Shown here one piece after another: positions 33,114 through 41,749 of a stretch of DNA of 64,000 nt. The translations under genes and the position numbers were made by a program. Origin of the DNA: Nocardia sp. NBC_00508. GTDB taxonomy: Bacteria > Actinomycetota > Actinomycetes > Mycobacteriales > Mycobacteriaceae. The DNA is taken from positions 7,068,001-7,132,000 of the forward strand of contig NZ_CP107852.1 of the NCBI RefSeq assembly GCF_036346875.1, read 5' to 3'. The notes beneath the pieces were generated by a model. The model saw nothing but the letters and a program-made list of their open reading frames with translations. It made no database searches and was not told the DNA's origin. Numbering within the stretch: position 1 is the stretch's first letter; each line of letters opens with the position of its first letter.

Positions 33114-34289
33114 GCGACTTTCCTGTTCTTGTTCTGTTGCAGGGTGAACAGCGCGGCCAGGGCCGCGCCCACGGTCATCGCGACACCGCCGAGAGCGAAA
33201 GTGTCGGCGACGCCGATGGTCTGGATAAGTGGTTGCACGGCCAGCGGTGAAAGGAACTGGCCGAGGAAGATCCCGGAAACGAGTCCGCTGAGGACTTGGC
33301 CGCGCCGGTCCGGGGCTGCCAGGTCGGCAAGGCGCAGGTTCAGGTTGGGCACGACGAGGCCGACGCCGATGCCGCCGACCAGCAGTCCGGCCACGATCAG
33401 CACGACAGATCCCGCGGTGCCGATCACCAGCCAGCCCAACCCCAGCAGGCCGATGCTGGCGGTGGTGATGGTGGCGGGTGCGAGCCTGCTGCGCAGTGCG
33501 GGAAAGGCCAGCGCACCAACGACGCCGGTCAGTGTGCTCCCGGCGACCACGATTCCGGTGACCGCGGGGCCGACGTGGAAATCGGTGAGCAGGAACGGCA
33601 ATTGGGTCGGTGCCATGTAGAACGCAAGTGTCGCGACCAGCGCGAGTGCGTAAATTCCGTAGATACGCAGCGAGTTCCGCCACACCCACCGACGCGCCGG
33701 GCGCGGCGGTGGGTGTGGCGGCGCGGGCGGGCTCACTGATCGTCAGCACGGCGAACGGCAAGATCAGTGCGGACACGGCGTAGATCCAGAACGGCAGTTT
33801 CCAGTCCAGGTCGGCCAGTACACCGGCCAGTGGCAGGAACACCACTCCGCCGAGGCTCGCCGATGCCTGCTGCATCCCGAGGAACGAGGCACGCCGGGGT
33901 CCGTCGAACCAGTCGGTGATCAACGCACCGACCGCGGTCATGATCCCGCCGACCGCGACACCGAGCAACGCCCGGGTGGCCAGCAGCATTGCCAGATCAG
34001 AGACGAAATAGCCTGCGGTGCCCGCCACCGCGTAGAGCGCCAAGCTGCCGATGAGCAACGGTCGCCGCCCGACACGGTCGGCGACGGTGCCGCTCAGCGG
34101 AGCACTGATCGCGATCGCCAGCGAGGTGACCGTCAGGGCCAGCCTGACCAGTACATCTGCCGTGTCGAAGACCTCGGTCATCACCGGTAGACTCGGCGCG
34201 ATGATGGCCGCGGCCATGATGGTCAGCGTGGCCGCTGCCAGCAGCGTCGCCTGGGCCACCCGCGGGGGTGCGTGCCGGGCGGTGGTCAT
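33110..34289 (-). pseudogene. MFS transporter with a frameshift at a 12-bp hairpin
   Basis: From ATG 34289 (after GAGGAGGAACG) the frame encodes the first six helices of a drug:H+ antiporter, including the loop motif G-T-V-A-D-R-V-G-R-R-P. It stays in frame to S-E-P-A-R-A-A-T-P-T at about 33715. The second half (R-R-W-V-W-R-N-S-L-R-I-Y-G-I-Y, then six more helices) lies in another frame, 33110-33690. The break falls in the central cytoplasmic loop, on an inverted repeat at 33680-33718. It may be a true frameshift mutation, a programmed frameshift or a sequencing error at the hairpin. If repaired, the product is a normal ~390-aa 12-helix exporter. Confidence 0.8.
33680..33718. repeat. 12-bp inverted repeat at the MFS frameshift
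   Basis: CCACACCCACCG (33680-33691) and CGGTGGGTGTGG (33707-33718) are perfect inverted repeats around a 15-base GC-rich loop, inside the coding region where the reading frame changes. Confidence 0.85.
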
Positions 34290-34988
34290 CGTTCCTCCTC
34301 GTCGTTCGTTGACGAGACGAAGACTTCCAGTGGCACAGCGTGTTTCGCGTCGGCGAAAGTTACCTATTCGCATCGCGGGAAGCCGCATAGGTGGTTTTCA
34401 CCGACGCGAGTGACTGACCTGTCCTGGCGAATCGGCCAGTGACCGTCCAGACACAGCCCTGAGCTTCCCCCGCTCCCGCGGTATGACTCTGAATGCCGCC
34501 TCCGTAGTCGCCGCCCCCCCGCTGCAGCTGGCGGAAGCTGAGCAGATGTACGGCATTCCGGCTGGATGGGCCCGAGGCGGACCGGGTGTTTGCGATTGGT
34601 CAGGACCGGACCCGCCGTTATCGGACAGGTTGCTTCGAGTCGCAGTGTCAGCAAGGAGTTTCGCGCAATGGGCCAACCGTTTCAGTCCGGACCGCCTCAG
34701 CACAGCTCGCCGCTGCCACCAGGTCCGGGGTTGGGGAGCAGCGTCCGCAGGCCCGCCTGTCGGACAACCGATTTCGGGCTATCGGCCCCGCGGCGGGCGG
34801 CGCGCGGCCGATAGATAAGCCTGGCGAATCGGCAGACAGGTCGGTTGCCCGATCGGCGCGGGTACGGCCTGGTCAGCCAGGTTCGGCAGAACAACAGGTC
34901 ATCGGCCTGGTCAAATGTTTGTCATCGTTCGTCTGCAACGGCAGTCAGGTGAGTGGGTGTTTCGAGCTCAGCCTAGGGCGATTCAGCC
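34290..34988. other. Gene-poor interval between MFS and MetE-like genes
   Basis: About 700 bases between two minus-strand genes. A plus-strand start at 34668 opens a Pro/Ser-rich 48-codon frame (M-G-Q-P-F-Q-S-G-P-P) that looks like the beginning of a longer actinobacterial protein but ends quickly. No other supportable feature. Confidence 0.4.
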
Positions 34989-36104
34989 TCACGCCGTCGC
35001 CCACGGTGCGCCCTGGGCGGTCGCCACGGTGGCAGCGGCGGCCCGCTCGGCCTCCTCGACGGTGCACCGGCCGAGGCCGCATGCTGTCGCCACACCGTAT
35101 GCGGCCCGGCCTGCATCTGCTTCGAACAAGGCCAGGCTCTGGATGCTGTCTTGTGCTCCCGCCGGCGACACGACCCCGGCGATGATGCGCCAGTCCGGGT
35201 CCAGTCGGCGCAGCGGCCGGTAGAAGGCCGGGTCCACCGGAGCTGGATGAGCACCGTAGGCACAGGGGATGTGCGCGGGTGGCAGCGGCACCGCACGAGC
35301 ACGTAGGTGTCGTGCGACGGCGTTCAACAGATTCACCGCCGGCGCGAGACTGCGTGGGGCGAGAAGCTCTTTGTGTCGGTAGTCGCCGTAGCAGAGATGC
35401 AGGATGGTCTGTGCGCCGATATCGTGCGCCCGCGCAAGGAAGTCGGCCAACTGTCGCGCGACCAGACGACCGACCGGAGCCTGCGCACCCAATCGCGCCG
35501 CCTTCACCAGTGCGAGCTGAGCGATCGGCGACTCCACCTGCCAGGTGATCAGTTCGCTGTGATCGGCTTGGAGTTGGGCCATTTCGGCCAGCGCGGCGTC
35601 GACGAAAACCGGCAGGTTTCGCAGCGCCGGAGTCACCGTCCGAAGGTGGCGCAGTGCGCGCCCGAGTGGAAGTCCGTCGGCTACGGCCGCGCCGCCGAAC
35701 ACGAACATCGCCAGGTCCAGCGGATTCGGTTGACTCACCTGCATTCTCGTTTCGGCGAGTTCCGGATGCCGATCCCGTAGCGCGCGAAAGGCGGTGACGG
35801 CCGCGCCGATGCGGTCGACGCGGTCCATCGCCACGTGCCGGGGTTCGAGCGTGGCGCCGCGGCGAATACCGTAGACCCGCATGTCGGCGTAGTCGGCGAA
35901 GTCACCGCTGCGTACCACTTCGAAGACGTCGCCGTGTTTCTCCCGCTCGCGCAGGTACTCCACGACCCAGTTGGGATCCAGATCTCGCGGTACACCAGTG
36001 AGCCGGTGGCCTCGGCTGCGCTGGACGAACCATTCCAGCACGTCACTGTCATCGGTGGTCAATGGTGCGGGCAAGCTGCCCACGAAGTGCACGAGTCGCG
36101 TCAT
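34989..36104 (-). CDS. MetE/UROD-fold methyltransferase-like protein
   Basis: 371 aa from ATG 36104. The barrel resembles the C-terminal domain of cobalamin-independent methionine synthase: H-F-V-G-S-L-P-A-P at the start, V-S-Q-P-N-P-L-D-L-A-M-F in the middle, I-L-H-L-C-Y-G-D-Y (zinc-ligand strand with Cys) and A-T-A-C-G-L-G-R-C-T-V at the end, where MetE has S-P-S-C-G-L-x-x-R. It is half the length of MetE and lacks the N-terminal barrel, so it is one of the short homologues of uncertain substrate. A methyl transfer role is inferred. The start is near the left end of a small intergenic region; no operon partner. Confidence 0.72.
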   Translation of the reverse strand: MTRLVHFVGSLPAPLTTDDSDVLEWFVQRSRGHRLTGVPRDLDPNWVVEYLREREKHGDVFEVVRSGDFADYADMRVYGIRRGATLEPRHVAMDRVDRIGAAVTAFRALRDRHPELAETRMQVSQPNPLDLAMFVFGGAAVADGLPLGRALRHLRTVTPALRNLPVFVDAALAEMAQLQADHSELITWQVESPIAQLALVKAARLGAQAPVGRLVARQLADFLARAHDIGAQTILHLCYGDYRHKELLAPRSLAPAVNLLNAVARHLRARAVPLPPAHIPCAYGAHPAPVDPAFYRPLRRLDPDWRIIAGVVSPAGAQDSIQSLALFEADAGRAAYGVATACGLGRCTVEEAERAAAATVATAQGAPWATA

Positions 36105-36289
36105 CGCCTGTCCAACACGTAGTTCTCACAAACGGATCAGGCGCTCGCCCCCCGCTCGGGGCCACGATCCGGCGGCTGCCAAGCAGGATAGGCCGATCGA
36201 TAGCCGGAAGTTCGCCAATGCTGGGAAGGCTGCCACGGCAAGCGAGTCTGTTGCCTTCTTCCCCGACGTGTGCACGATGATCGGCGTGA

Positions 36290-36306
36290 GCAGGCCTTCG
36301 GCCTGC
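36290..36306. terminator. Hairpin downstream of the lipoprotein hydrolase gene
   Basis: GCAGGCC and GGCCTGC pair perfectly around TTC, 96 bases after the stop (36402) of the minus-strand hydrolase operon. The TTCG tip is typical of very stable loops. It could end that transcript; there is no T-tract. The rest of 36105-36401 shows nothing else. Confidence 0.4.
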
Positions 36307-36401
36307 CGACCTCAGATTCGTTGGCTCACAACCGGTCCGCGGCAGAAACGCACCGGCTCGGGGTGCTGTCCGGCATCCCGAGCCAGGCGGTGGCGGTGTC
36401 G

Positions 36402-37424
36402 TCAGTCGAGGAAACGCTGTAGTTCCGCGGTGACGAATTGGGGATTCTCCTCGACGAGCCAGTGTCCCGCGCGCGGCACGTCCACAGCTCGCACGATATT
36501 GGTCATGCGTGGGGACACGGTGGCACGGACCGCATCGAGTTGCCCTAGAGCGGTCATGAGAAGGGTCGGGACATGCGTCGGTGCTGCCGCGATGGTATCG
36601 CGGACGTCTTTGTCGAGGGCGCGGTAGAGCTCGAAGCCGCCCGCCAGGGCCTCGGGCCTGCTGTAAGTGCGTGCGAATTCGCTGATCTCGGCGTCGGTGA
36701 AGGGGGCTCGGTCCGACGTGCCGCCGAATGCCGTTCCCTCGAAGGAGACCTGTGGGTAGAACAGGGCCAGGTACTCGCGGACGTCGTCGCCGACCACCGT
36801 TTCGGGGACCCGCCGCTGGGTGTGGAAGGCGATGTGCCAGCTCAGTGAGCGGTATGCGGGCGCATCGATCGCGGGCCCGGGCAGCGGTAGGTCGAGGTAG
36901 CCGAGGCGTGCGGTGTCGGCGGGGAACTGAGCGGCGTACTGGAATGCGACGGCGGCGCCGAAGTCATGGCCGATGACGCGGGCGTCGCGCACTCCGAGCT
37001 TTTCGGCGATGAGGGTGTGTACGTATCGCGCGAGGGTGGCCTTGTCATAGCCGGTCGGTGAGCCGGTGCTGTCGCCAAGTCCGGGGAGGTCGACGGCGTA
37101 GACGGTGTGGTGTTCGGCGAGTGCGGGCATGATCGGCCACCAGCCGTACCAGGTCTGCGGCCAGCCGTGGATCAGGACGACCGGCGGGCCGCTACCGCCG
37201 GTCACATAGTGCATACCGACACCGTCGACGTCGGCGAACTCGTGCCGGAAAGTGCCCTCGAACGCGGGGTCGCCCTGGGTGGCGGCGGCGTAGGGGGCGA
37301 TGTCCGGGGTGGTCGTGGAGCAGGCTGCGGCGCTCACCGTGATCAGGAGGGTGAGCGCGACGGTACCCATCGCGCGCGCGGATCGGAGGAGGCCGTGCGT
37401 CGGCGGCCGGGTCGCGGTGATCAT
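36402..37424 (-). CDS. Lipoprotein alpha/beta hydrolase, epoxide-hydrolase-like
   Basis: 340 aa. The signal ends in a lipobox (V-S-A-A-A-C, Cys35), so the enzyme is anchored outside the membrane. The catalytic set is of epoxide hydrolase/haloalkane dehalogenase type: oxyanion H-G-W-P-Q near 86-90, nucleophile G-H-D-F-G with Asp at about 154, and a terminal G-H-W histidine near 322. The acid residue is probably in the stretch before it. Start 37424 follows GGGAAAGGAAC. It is the last gene of a methyltransferase-DinB-hydrolase set on the minus strand. The substrate is unknown. Confidence 0.85.
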   Translation of the reverse strand: MITATRPPTHGLLRSARAMGTVALTLLITVSAAACSTTTPDIAPYAAATQGDPAFEGTFRHEFADVDGVGMHYVTGGSGPPVVLIHGWPQTWYGWWPIMPALAEHHTVYAVDLPGLGDSTGSPTGYDKATLARYVHTLIAEKLGVRDARVIGHDFGAAVAFQYAAQFPADTARLGYLDLPLPGPAIDAPAYRSLSWHIAFHTQRRVPETVVGDDVREYLALFYPQVSFEGTAFGGTSDRAPFTDAEISEFARTYSRPEALAGGFELYRALDKDVRDTIAAAPTHVPTLLMTALGQLDAVRATVSPRMTNIVRAVDVPRAGHWLVEENPQFVTAELQRFLD

Positions 37425-37447
37425 GTGTTCCTTTCCCGGAGAAGAGG

Positions 37448-37936
37448 TCAGCGGCCGGTCGTGCCGTCGATCAGTTCACGGAGGATGTCCGCGTGGCCCG
37501 CGTGGCGACCGGTCTCCTCGATCATGTGGGTGAGTGCCCAGCGGACGGTGGGAGCGGGGCGGCCCGGCCGTGACCGCGGGACAGGCGCGCCGAGATCGGT
37601 GCATTCGTCGAGAACCTCGTTCGCACGCTCGACCGTGTCTCGGTATCGGGCGACGACATCGGCCACGCTGTCGGTCGGTGCGGCCTGGAACGTCGCCTGC
37701 CAGTCGGTGACCTTGTCCCCGAGGAACATCGAGCGCTCGACGACGGTCAGGTGATTCAGCAGGCCGAGCAGGTTCGTGCCCGACGGCACGACGGCTGTTC
37801 GCACCTGTGGTTCGGGGGCGCCGTCGACCTTCGCTGTGATCCCGGCCCGCAGGTAGTCGAGGAATCCGCGCAGGATCTCGGTCTCGCTGCTTCCGGTCCG
37901 GGGCGGCGGGGTGTCACGGCGTGTGGTGGTGGGCAC
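37448..37936 (-). CDS. DinB/DUF664 family protein
   Basis: 162 aa from GTG 37936, preceded by AAGGAGACC. The four-helix DinB/DUF664 fold is recognised by T-N-L-L-G-L-L-N-H-L-T-V-V-E-R (His on helix 2), and in the last helix R-W-A-L-T-H-M-I-E-E-T-G-R-H-A-G-H-A-D-I, which supplies the His pair of the metal triad. Members act as mycothiol-dependent or related metalloenzymes, but the subfamily here has no assigned reaction. It lies 23 bases before the hydrolase gene and 25 bases after the methyltransferase gene. Confidence 0.85.
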   Translation of the reverse strand: MPTTTRRDTPPPRTGSSETEILRGFLDYLRAGITAKVDGAPEPQVRTAVVPSGTNLLGLLNHLTVVERSMFLGDKVTDWQATFQAAPTDSVADVVARYRDTVERANEVLDECTDLGAPVPRSRPGRPAPTVRWALTHMIEETGRHAGHADILRELIDGTTGR

Positions 37937-37961
37937 GGTGGTCTCCTTCGTTGGGTGCGAG

Positions 37962-38588
37962 TCAGGCGGTGCGGCGGATGAGCAGGACGTTGTCGGTGAC
38001 CTCGGCAGTGCGCCCGTCCGGTCCGGTCGCGCTTCGGCGGGGTGCGTCGGCCCGCTCGACCCTCCATGTCGTGCGGTCCAGCCCGATTTCCGCCGCGACC
38101 TCATGCGGGGTCGGGTACCGGAGGCCGGGATCCTGGTTCCATGACCATGGCGCGGTCGAGCCGTGGTCGACGACCAGCAGCCGCCCACCCGGACGCAGCG
38201 CGTGCGCGCCCACACGCAGGACGGTTGCCCGATCCAGGTCGAACGGGGTGTGCAGGTAGTGGGCGCAGATCAGGTCGAACCCGCCCTGCGGGAAGGACTC
38301 GTGCAGGTCATGCCGCTCGGCGACGATGCGGTCGCCCAGGTCGCGCGAAATGGCAAGGCTGATGAGCCGCTCGATCGCGACGGCCGAGATGTCTACGGCG
38401 GTGACATGCCATCCGCGACGGGCGAGCCACAGCGCGTCGCCGCCGTCGCCGCATCCGAGGTCCAACGCGTCGCCGGGTGACAGACTCGAAACCGTCTCGG
38501 CAAGAAGATCGTTCGGCCGCGGGTCGGCGGCTGCCTGCCGGTCGGCGTAGACGCCGTTCCAGAACGTGACCGCATCGGTGGTGCTCAT
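37962..38588 (-). CDS. Class I SAM-dependent methyltransferase
   Basis: 208 aa from ATG 38588, which follows GAAGGAG. Motif I is A-L-D-L-G-C-G-D-G-G-D-A (residues 41-52); the acidic loop V-T-A-V-D-I-S follows. H-Y-L-H-T-P-F-D lies in the substrate region and G-G-R-L-L-V-V-D-H-G in motif III. It resembles small-molecule methyltransferases such as tellurite/thiopurine-type (TehB-like) enzymes. It starts 88 bases from the divergent XRE-cupin regulator, with a palindrome between, and leads the set methyltransferase-DinB-hydrolase, so all three are probably under that regulator. Confidence 0.88.
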   Translation of the reverse strand: MSTTDAVTFWNGVYADRQAAADPRPNDLLAETVSSLSPGDALDLGCGDGGDALWLARRGWHVTAVDISAVAIERLISLAISRDLGDRIVAERHDLHESFPQGGFDLICAHYLHTPFDLDRATVLRVGAHALRPGGRLLVVDHGSTAPWSWNQDPGLRYPTPHEVAAEIGLDRTTWRVERADAPRRSATGPDGRTAEVTDNVLLIRRTA

Positions 38589-38649
38589 GGAGACTCCTTC
38601 TGTCGGAACGCGTTCAGTCTCGCCAGTCGCACCGCAACCTGGCACGCAA

Positions 38650-38668
38650 TCTTGCGGTTCCGGCAAGA
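38650..38668. promoter_or_regulatory. Palindrome between the methyltransferase and XRE-cupin genes
   Basis: TCTTGC (38650-38655) and GCAAGA (38663-38668) are perfect inverted repeats with a 7-base spacer, ending 7 bases before the XRE start. The place and size fit autoregulation of the divergent pair. Confidence 0.5.
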
Positions 38669-38675
38669 TGAGCTC

Positions 38676-39257
38676 ATGGACCGCGAAACAAACGATGTGC
38701 TCGACACGGTGGGGCCGCGGCTGCGTGCGTTGCGGCGCGACCGCGGCATCACCCTCGCCGACCTCGCGACGACGACCGGCGTATCGGAGAGCACCCTGTC
38801 CCGGCTGGAGAGCGGGCAGCGCCGGGCCACTCTCGAGTTACTGCTGCCGCTGGCTCGTACCTATGACGTTCCGCTGGACGACCTCGTCGGCGCCCCGCGC
38901 ACCGGCGATCCCCGGATACACCTGAAACCGATCAGGCGGTTCGGGATGATCTTCGTGCCGCTGTCCCGACGGCCGGGTGGGGTACACGCGTTCAAAATGA
39001 TCATCCCTGCGCGGCCGGAACCGCTGGAACCGACACCGCAGACGCACGAAGGCTTCGAATGGCTGTACGTGCTCAACGGTCACTTGCGGCTCGTGCTCGG
39101 CGAGCGCGACCTGACGTTGCCACCCGGTGAGGCGGCCGAATTCGACACCTCCTTGCCGCACTGGCTGGGCAGCGCCGACGGCGGCGCGGTCGAGCTTCTC
39201 ATTCTGTTCGGTCTGCAGGGGGTGCGATCGCATGTACGCGCCGACCCCCACCGGTGA
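38676..39257 (+). CDS. XRE-family regulator with C-terminal cupin domain
   Basis: 193 aa from ATG 38676. N-terminal HTH: L-R-A-L-R-R-D-R-G-I-T-L-A-D-L-A, T-T-G-V-S-E-S-T-L-S-R-L-E-S-G (residues 15-49). C-terminal RmlC-like cupin at about 110-185: F-E-W-L-Y-V-L-N-G-H-L-R-L-V-L-G and L-P-P-G-E-A-A-E-F-D-T-S-L-P-H-W. Such one-component regulators sense a small ligand in the cupin. It is divergent to the methyltransferase operon and is its likely repressor. Confidence 0.9.
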   Translation: MDRETNDVLDTVGPRLRALRRDRGITLADLATTTGVSESTLSRLESGQRRATLELLLPLARTYDVPLDDLVGAPRTGDPRIHLKPIRRFGMIFVPLSRRPGGVHAFKMIIPARPEPLEPTPQTHEGFEWLYVLNGHLRLVLGERDLTLPPGEAAEFDTSLPHWLGSADGGAVELLILFGLQGVRSHVRADPHR

Positions 39258-39487
39258 GCGGACCACTTCCGCCCGGACGGACTCGACGCTGCCTACGCGC
39301 GCCGGCTCGTGGCAGCAGCTCTCGGCCGGCCCGGTGACACGGACGCACCCACCTCACGCCGCGATCGCGCCGGCACATCGGCAATTGACTATGCCGTTAC
39401 GGCACAGTTGAGACTGTCCCGTGCCAGCGGAAATCGAGGAGTGACAGTCCAGCGAGGGACGGACTGCGGGTTCCGGCGTATCTGACG

Positions 39488-40228
39488 TTGCCCGTGGGTA
39501 TCGAGCCGGTTGGATTGCCGATGGTCGTGGTGCTCCACGGCGGCCCGTGGTTTCGTGACAGCTGGGCATACGACCCCGCCGTGCAACTGCTTGCCAACCG
39601 CGGCTATGCGGTGCTGCAGGTCAACTTTCGCGGATCCATCGGTTACGGCAAGGCATTCGTGAAGGCCGCCATCGGGCAGTTCGCCGGCTCGATGCACGAC
39701 GATGTCATCGACGCCGTGCGGTGGGCCGTAGAGCAGGGCTACGCCGACTCGGAGCGGGTCGGGATAATCGGCGGTTCCTACGGCGGCTACGCCGCTCTTG
39801 TCGGCGTCACCTTCACCCCCGACGTGTTCGCGGCCGCTGTCGACTACGTCGGCATCTCCAACCTCGCGAACTTCCTGCGCACGATCCCCCCTTTCTCGAA
39901 ACCCCATGTGGCCAACGACTGGCACCTGTTCGTCGGCGACCCTGATGACCCCGAACAAGAGGCCGATATGCTCGCCCGCTCACCGATCACCTACGTGGAC
40001 CGAATCCGCACACCACTACTGGTGATTCAGGGCGCCAACGATATCCGTGTCGTCCGCGCCGAGGCCGACAACCTCGTCGAAGCCCTCCGCGCCCGTGGGG
40101 CCGAGGTCGAATACCTGATCACGGACGACGAGGGACACGGGTTCGTGAACCCGGACAACCAAATCGACATGTTCCATGCCGTCGAGCGGTTCTTCGCCCG
40201 GTATCTCAGTGGGCCACCAGGGTATTGA
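39488..40228 (+). pseudogene. Prolyl oligopeptidase (S9) catalytic domain only; truncated N-terminus
   Basis: The frame begins near 39389 without a good start (TTG 39488 is the first practical one) and carries the complete S9 catalytic domain: oxyanion V-V-L-H-G-G-P-W, Ser in G-G-S-Y-G-G-Y-A, Asp in Q-G-A-N-D-I-R-V and His in D-E-G-H-G-F. The usual N-terminal beta-propeller (about 350-400 aa) is missing, as the preceding DNA is the end of the XRE-cupin gene and an unrelated gap. Since all catalytic residues remain, it may still be an active alpha/beta hydrolase, but the missing domain and lack of a ribosome-binding site argue for a remnant. It overlaps the convergent TetR gene by 23 bases. 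Confidence 0.75.
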
Positions 40229-40853
40229 GCTCGTCGGCGAACAGTAGGGCGGGGTCGAACCCCATTCCGGTGAAGTGGCCGGCGAGTTCGAGCGAGAGAA
40301 CGCCGTGCAGACGGGTCCAGAAGGCCAGGGCTCGGTGGAGGGTGGTGGCCGGTACCGAGTGGCTGTCGGCCCATCGGCGATGGTTCTCGATGTGGGCGTC
40401 GAACGGTGTCGTCGACTGGCTCACGGGCAGTGCCGAGATGGCCTCGATCAGCATCGTCATGATTTCGTCCGAGATCTCGGTCGTGTCGTCGGGTGCGTGA
40501 TAGCCGGGGACGGGTGTGCCGTAGATGAGGAAGTATCGCTGCGGGTCGGCCAAGGCCCATTCCCGTAGGGCGTAGGCCAGTCCGGCCAGGTCTGCGCCGG
40601 AGTGTCGAGCCGCACGGAGGGTGTCGGCGAGGCTGCGGTAGGCGTCGCGGATGAGTGCGGTGATCAACTCGTCGCGGCTGGTGAAGTATCGGTACAGGGC
40701 GGGGCCGCTCATGCCAACCTGCTTGGCGATCGCGTTGAGCGACAGCGCGGACGCACCCGCCGTGGCGATCTGTTGCCAGGCGCACTGCTTGATCTCCGCC
40801 TGCATTTGCGCGCGATAGCGCTGCCGCGGGCTCTTCGCACCTGCGTCCGTCAT
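40206..40853 (-). CDS. TetR family regulator (WHG-domain type)
   Basis: 215 aa. The N-terminal HTH is at about 15-60 (L-S-L-N-A-I-A-K-Q-V-G-M-S-G-P-A-L-Y-R-Y-F). The C-terminal domain contains the W-T-R-L-H-G stretch (near 185) of the TetR_C_13 (WHG) group. It is divergent to the SRPBCC gene at 41002, with 12-bp inverted repeats at 40890-40946 between. A role in controlling that SRPBCC gene is likely. Confidence 0.9.
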   Translation of the reverse strand: MTDAGAKSPRQRYRAQMQAEIKQCAWQQIATAGASALSLNAIAKQVGMSGPALYRYFTSRDELITALIRDAYRSLADTLRAARHSGADLAGLAYALREWALADPQRYFLIYGTPVPGYHAPDDTTEISDEIMTMLIEAISALPVSQSTTPFDAHIENHRRWADSHSVPATTLHRALAFWTRLHGVLSLELAGHFTGMGFDPALLFADELNTLVAH

Positions 40854-40889
40854 GGACTACTCCGTTCCCGACCGTGCGCTACCGAGCTG

Positions 40890-40946
40890 GTTAGAGGCTA
40901 TCACTTTATCTCTTGCTTCTCACCGTTTTGCGTTATAGCCTCTAAC
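40890..40946. promoter_or_regulatory. Inverted repeats between TetR and SRPBCC genes
   Basis: GTTAGAGGCTAT (40890-40901) and ATAGCCTCTAAC (40935-40946) are perfect 12-base inverted repeats 33 bases apart, in an AT-richer divergent promoter region. Two half-sites of one helical phase or one operator per promoter are both possible. Confidence 0.6.
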
Positions 40947-41001
40947 TTACGCAATATGTACTAACCACTCTCGGAGTGGCACGTCAACGAGGAGCAGGAC
41001 C

Positions 41002-41664
41002 ATGACCGACACTCGCCCGTCCAGCACGCCCACGGCTCGAGCCGCCTCCGACACCACCCGCCGCTCCGGGCGGGCCACCCTGCTCGGGATCGCGCTGACC
41101 GCCGGAATCCTGGCCGCCACCGCCACGCCGTCCCTCGCCGACCGCCCCGCAGCGGACCCGGCATCGCTGACCTGCGAGGGGAAGGGCATCGATCCCGGCG
41201 CCCCGATCCATTACCGGACCGAGGCCCTGATCAAGGCGCCGCTGGATACCATCTGGAACCTGCAGACCGACGTGGAACGCTGGCCGTCCTGGCAGCAGGC
41301 CGTCACCAGCATGGAGCGCCTGGACTCGGGGCCGCTGCAGCCGGGCTCGCAGTTCCGATGGACCACGCCCGCCCCCGCCACCGCCACCACCCCCGCGACC
41401 ACCCTGACCATCACCTCCTCTGTCCAGCAGATGCAGCCCGGCCGGTGCATCCGCTGGACCGGTCCAGCGATCGGCGACGGGATGAGCATCGACGGTGGCA
41501 TTCACGTCTGGACCTTCACCCCCGTCGACGACGGCGTCCTCGTACGCACCGAGGAGAACTGGAACGGAGCCCAGGTCGAAGCAGACGTGCCGACCTCCAC
41601 CTACTTCCTCGGCGCCGGACTGGAAGCCTGGCTGGCCGACCTGCGCACAGCCGCCGAAGGCTAG
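41002..41664 (+). CDS. Secreted SRPBCC-fold protein
   Basis: 220 aa from ATG 41002 after GAGGAGCAG. A long Sec signal (R-R-S-G-R-A-T-L-L-G-I-A-L-T-A-G-I-L split over 21-38, ending A-T-P-S-L-A) precedes a START/polyketide-cyclase (SRPBCC) domain: A-L-I-K-A-P-L-D-T-I-W-N-L-Q-T-D-V-E-R-W-P-S-W and W-T-F-T-P-V-D-D-G-V-L-V-R-T-E-E. Exported members of this hydrophobic-pocket family are unusual. It is controlled, by position, by the divergent TetR. An IS110 element follows 60-90 bases downstream. Confidence 0.85.
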   Translation: MTDTRPSSTPTARAASDTTRRSGRATLLGIALTAGILAATATPSLADRPAADPASLTCEGKGIDPGAPIHYRTEALIKAPLDTIWNLQTDVERWPSWQQAVTSMERLDSGPLQPGSQFRWTTPAPATATTPATTLTITSSVQQMQPGRCIRWTGPAIGDGMSIDGGIHVWTFTPVDDGVLVRTEENWNGAQVEADVPTSTYFLGAGLEAWLADLRTAAEG

Positions 41665-41671
41665 GAACGCT

Positions 41672-41749
41672 ATGTCCACCAACACATCTCGGCCTTACGG
41701 CGCAGATCGCGCCGACCGAAGACGAAGAAAGACATCCCAGGAGGCTTGA
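41672..41749 (+). pseudogene. Small gene interrupted by the IS110 element (5' part)
   Basis: ATG 41672 follows TAGGAA and is 8 bases after the SRPBCC stop. The frame is protein-like for about 22 codons (M-S-T-N-T-S-R-P-Y-G-A-D-R) and ends at 41749 inside the probable IS left edge. A possible 3' piece (V-L-T-Y-R-S-A-T-T-K-E-F-A-G-W) lies at 43150-43220 beyond the IS. The gene product is not identified. Confidence 0.4.

Noticed and set aside
39258..39388. Start of the S9 peptidase with its N-terminal propeller
   Set aside because: An in-frame TGA at 39386-39388 and no propeller-like sequence before it.
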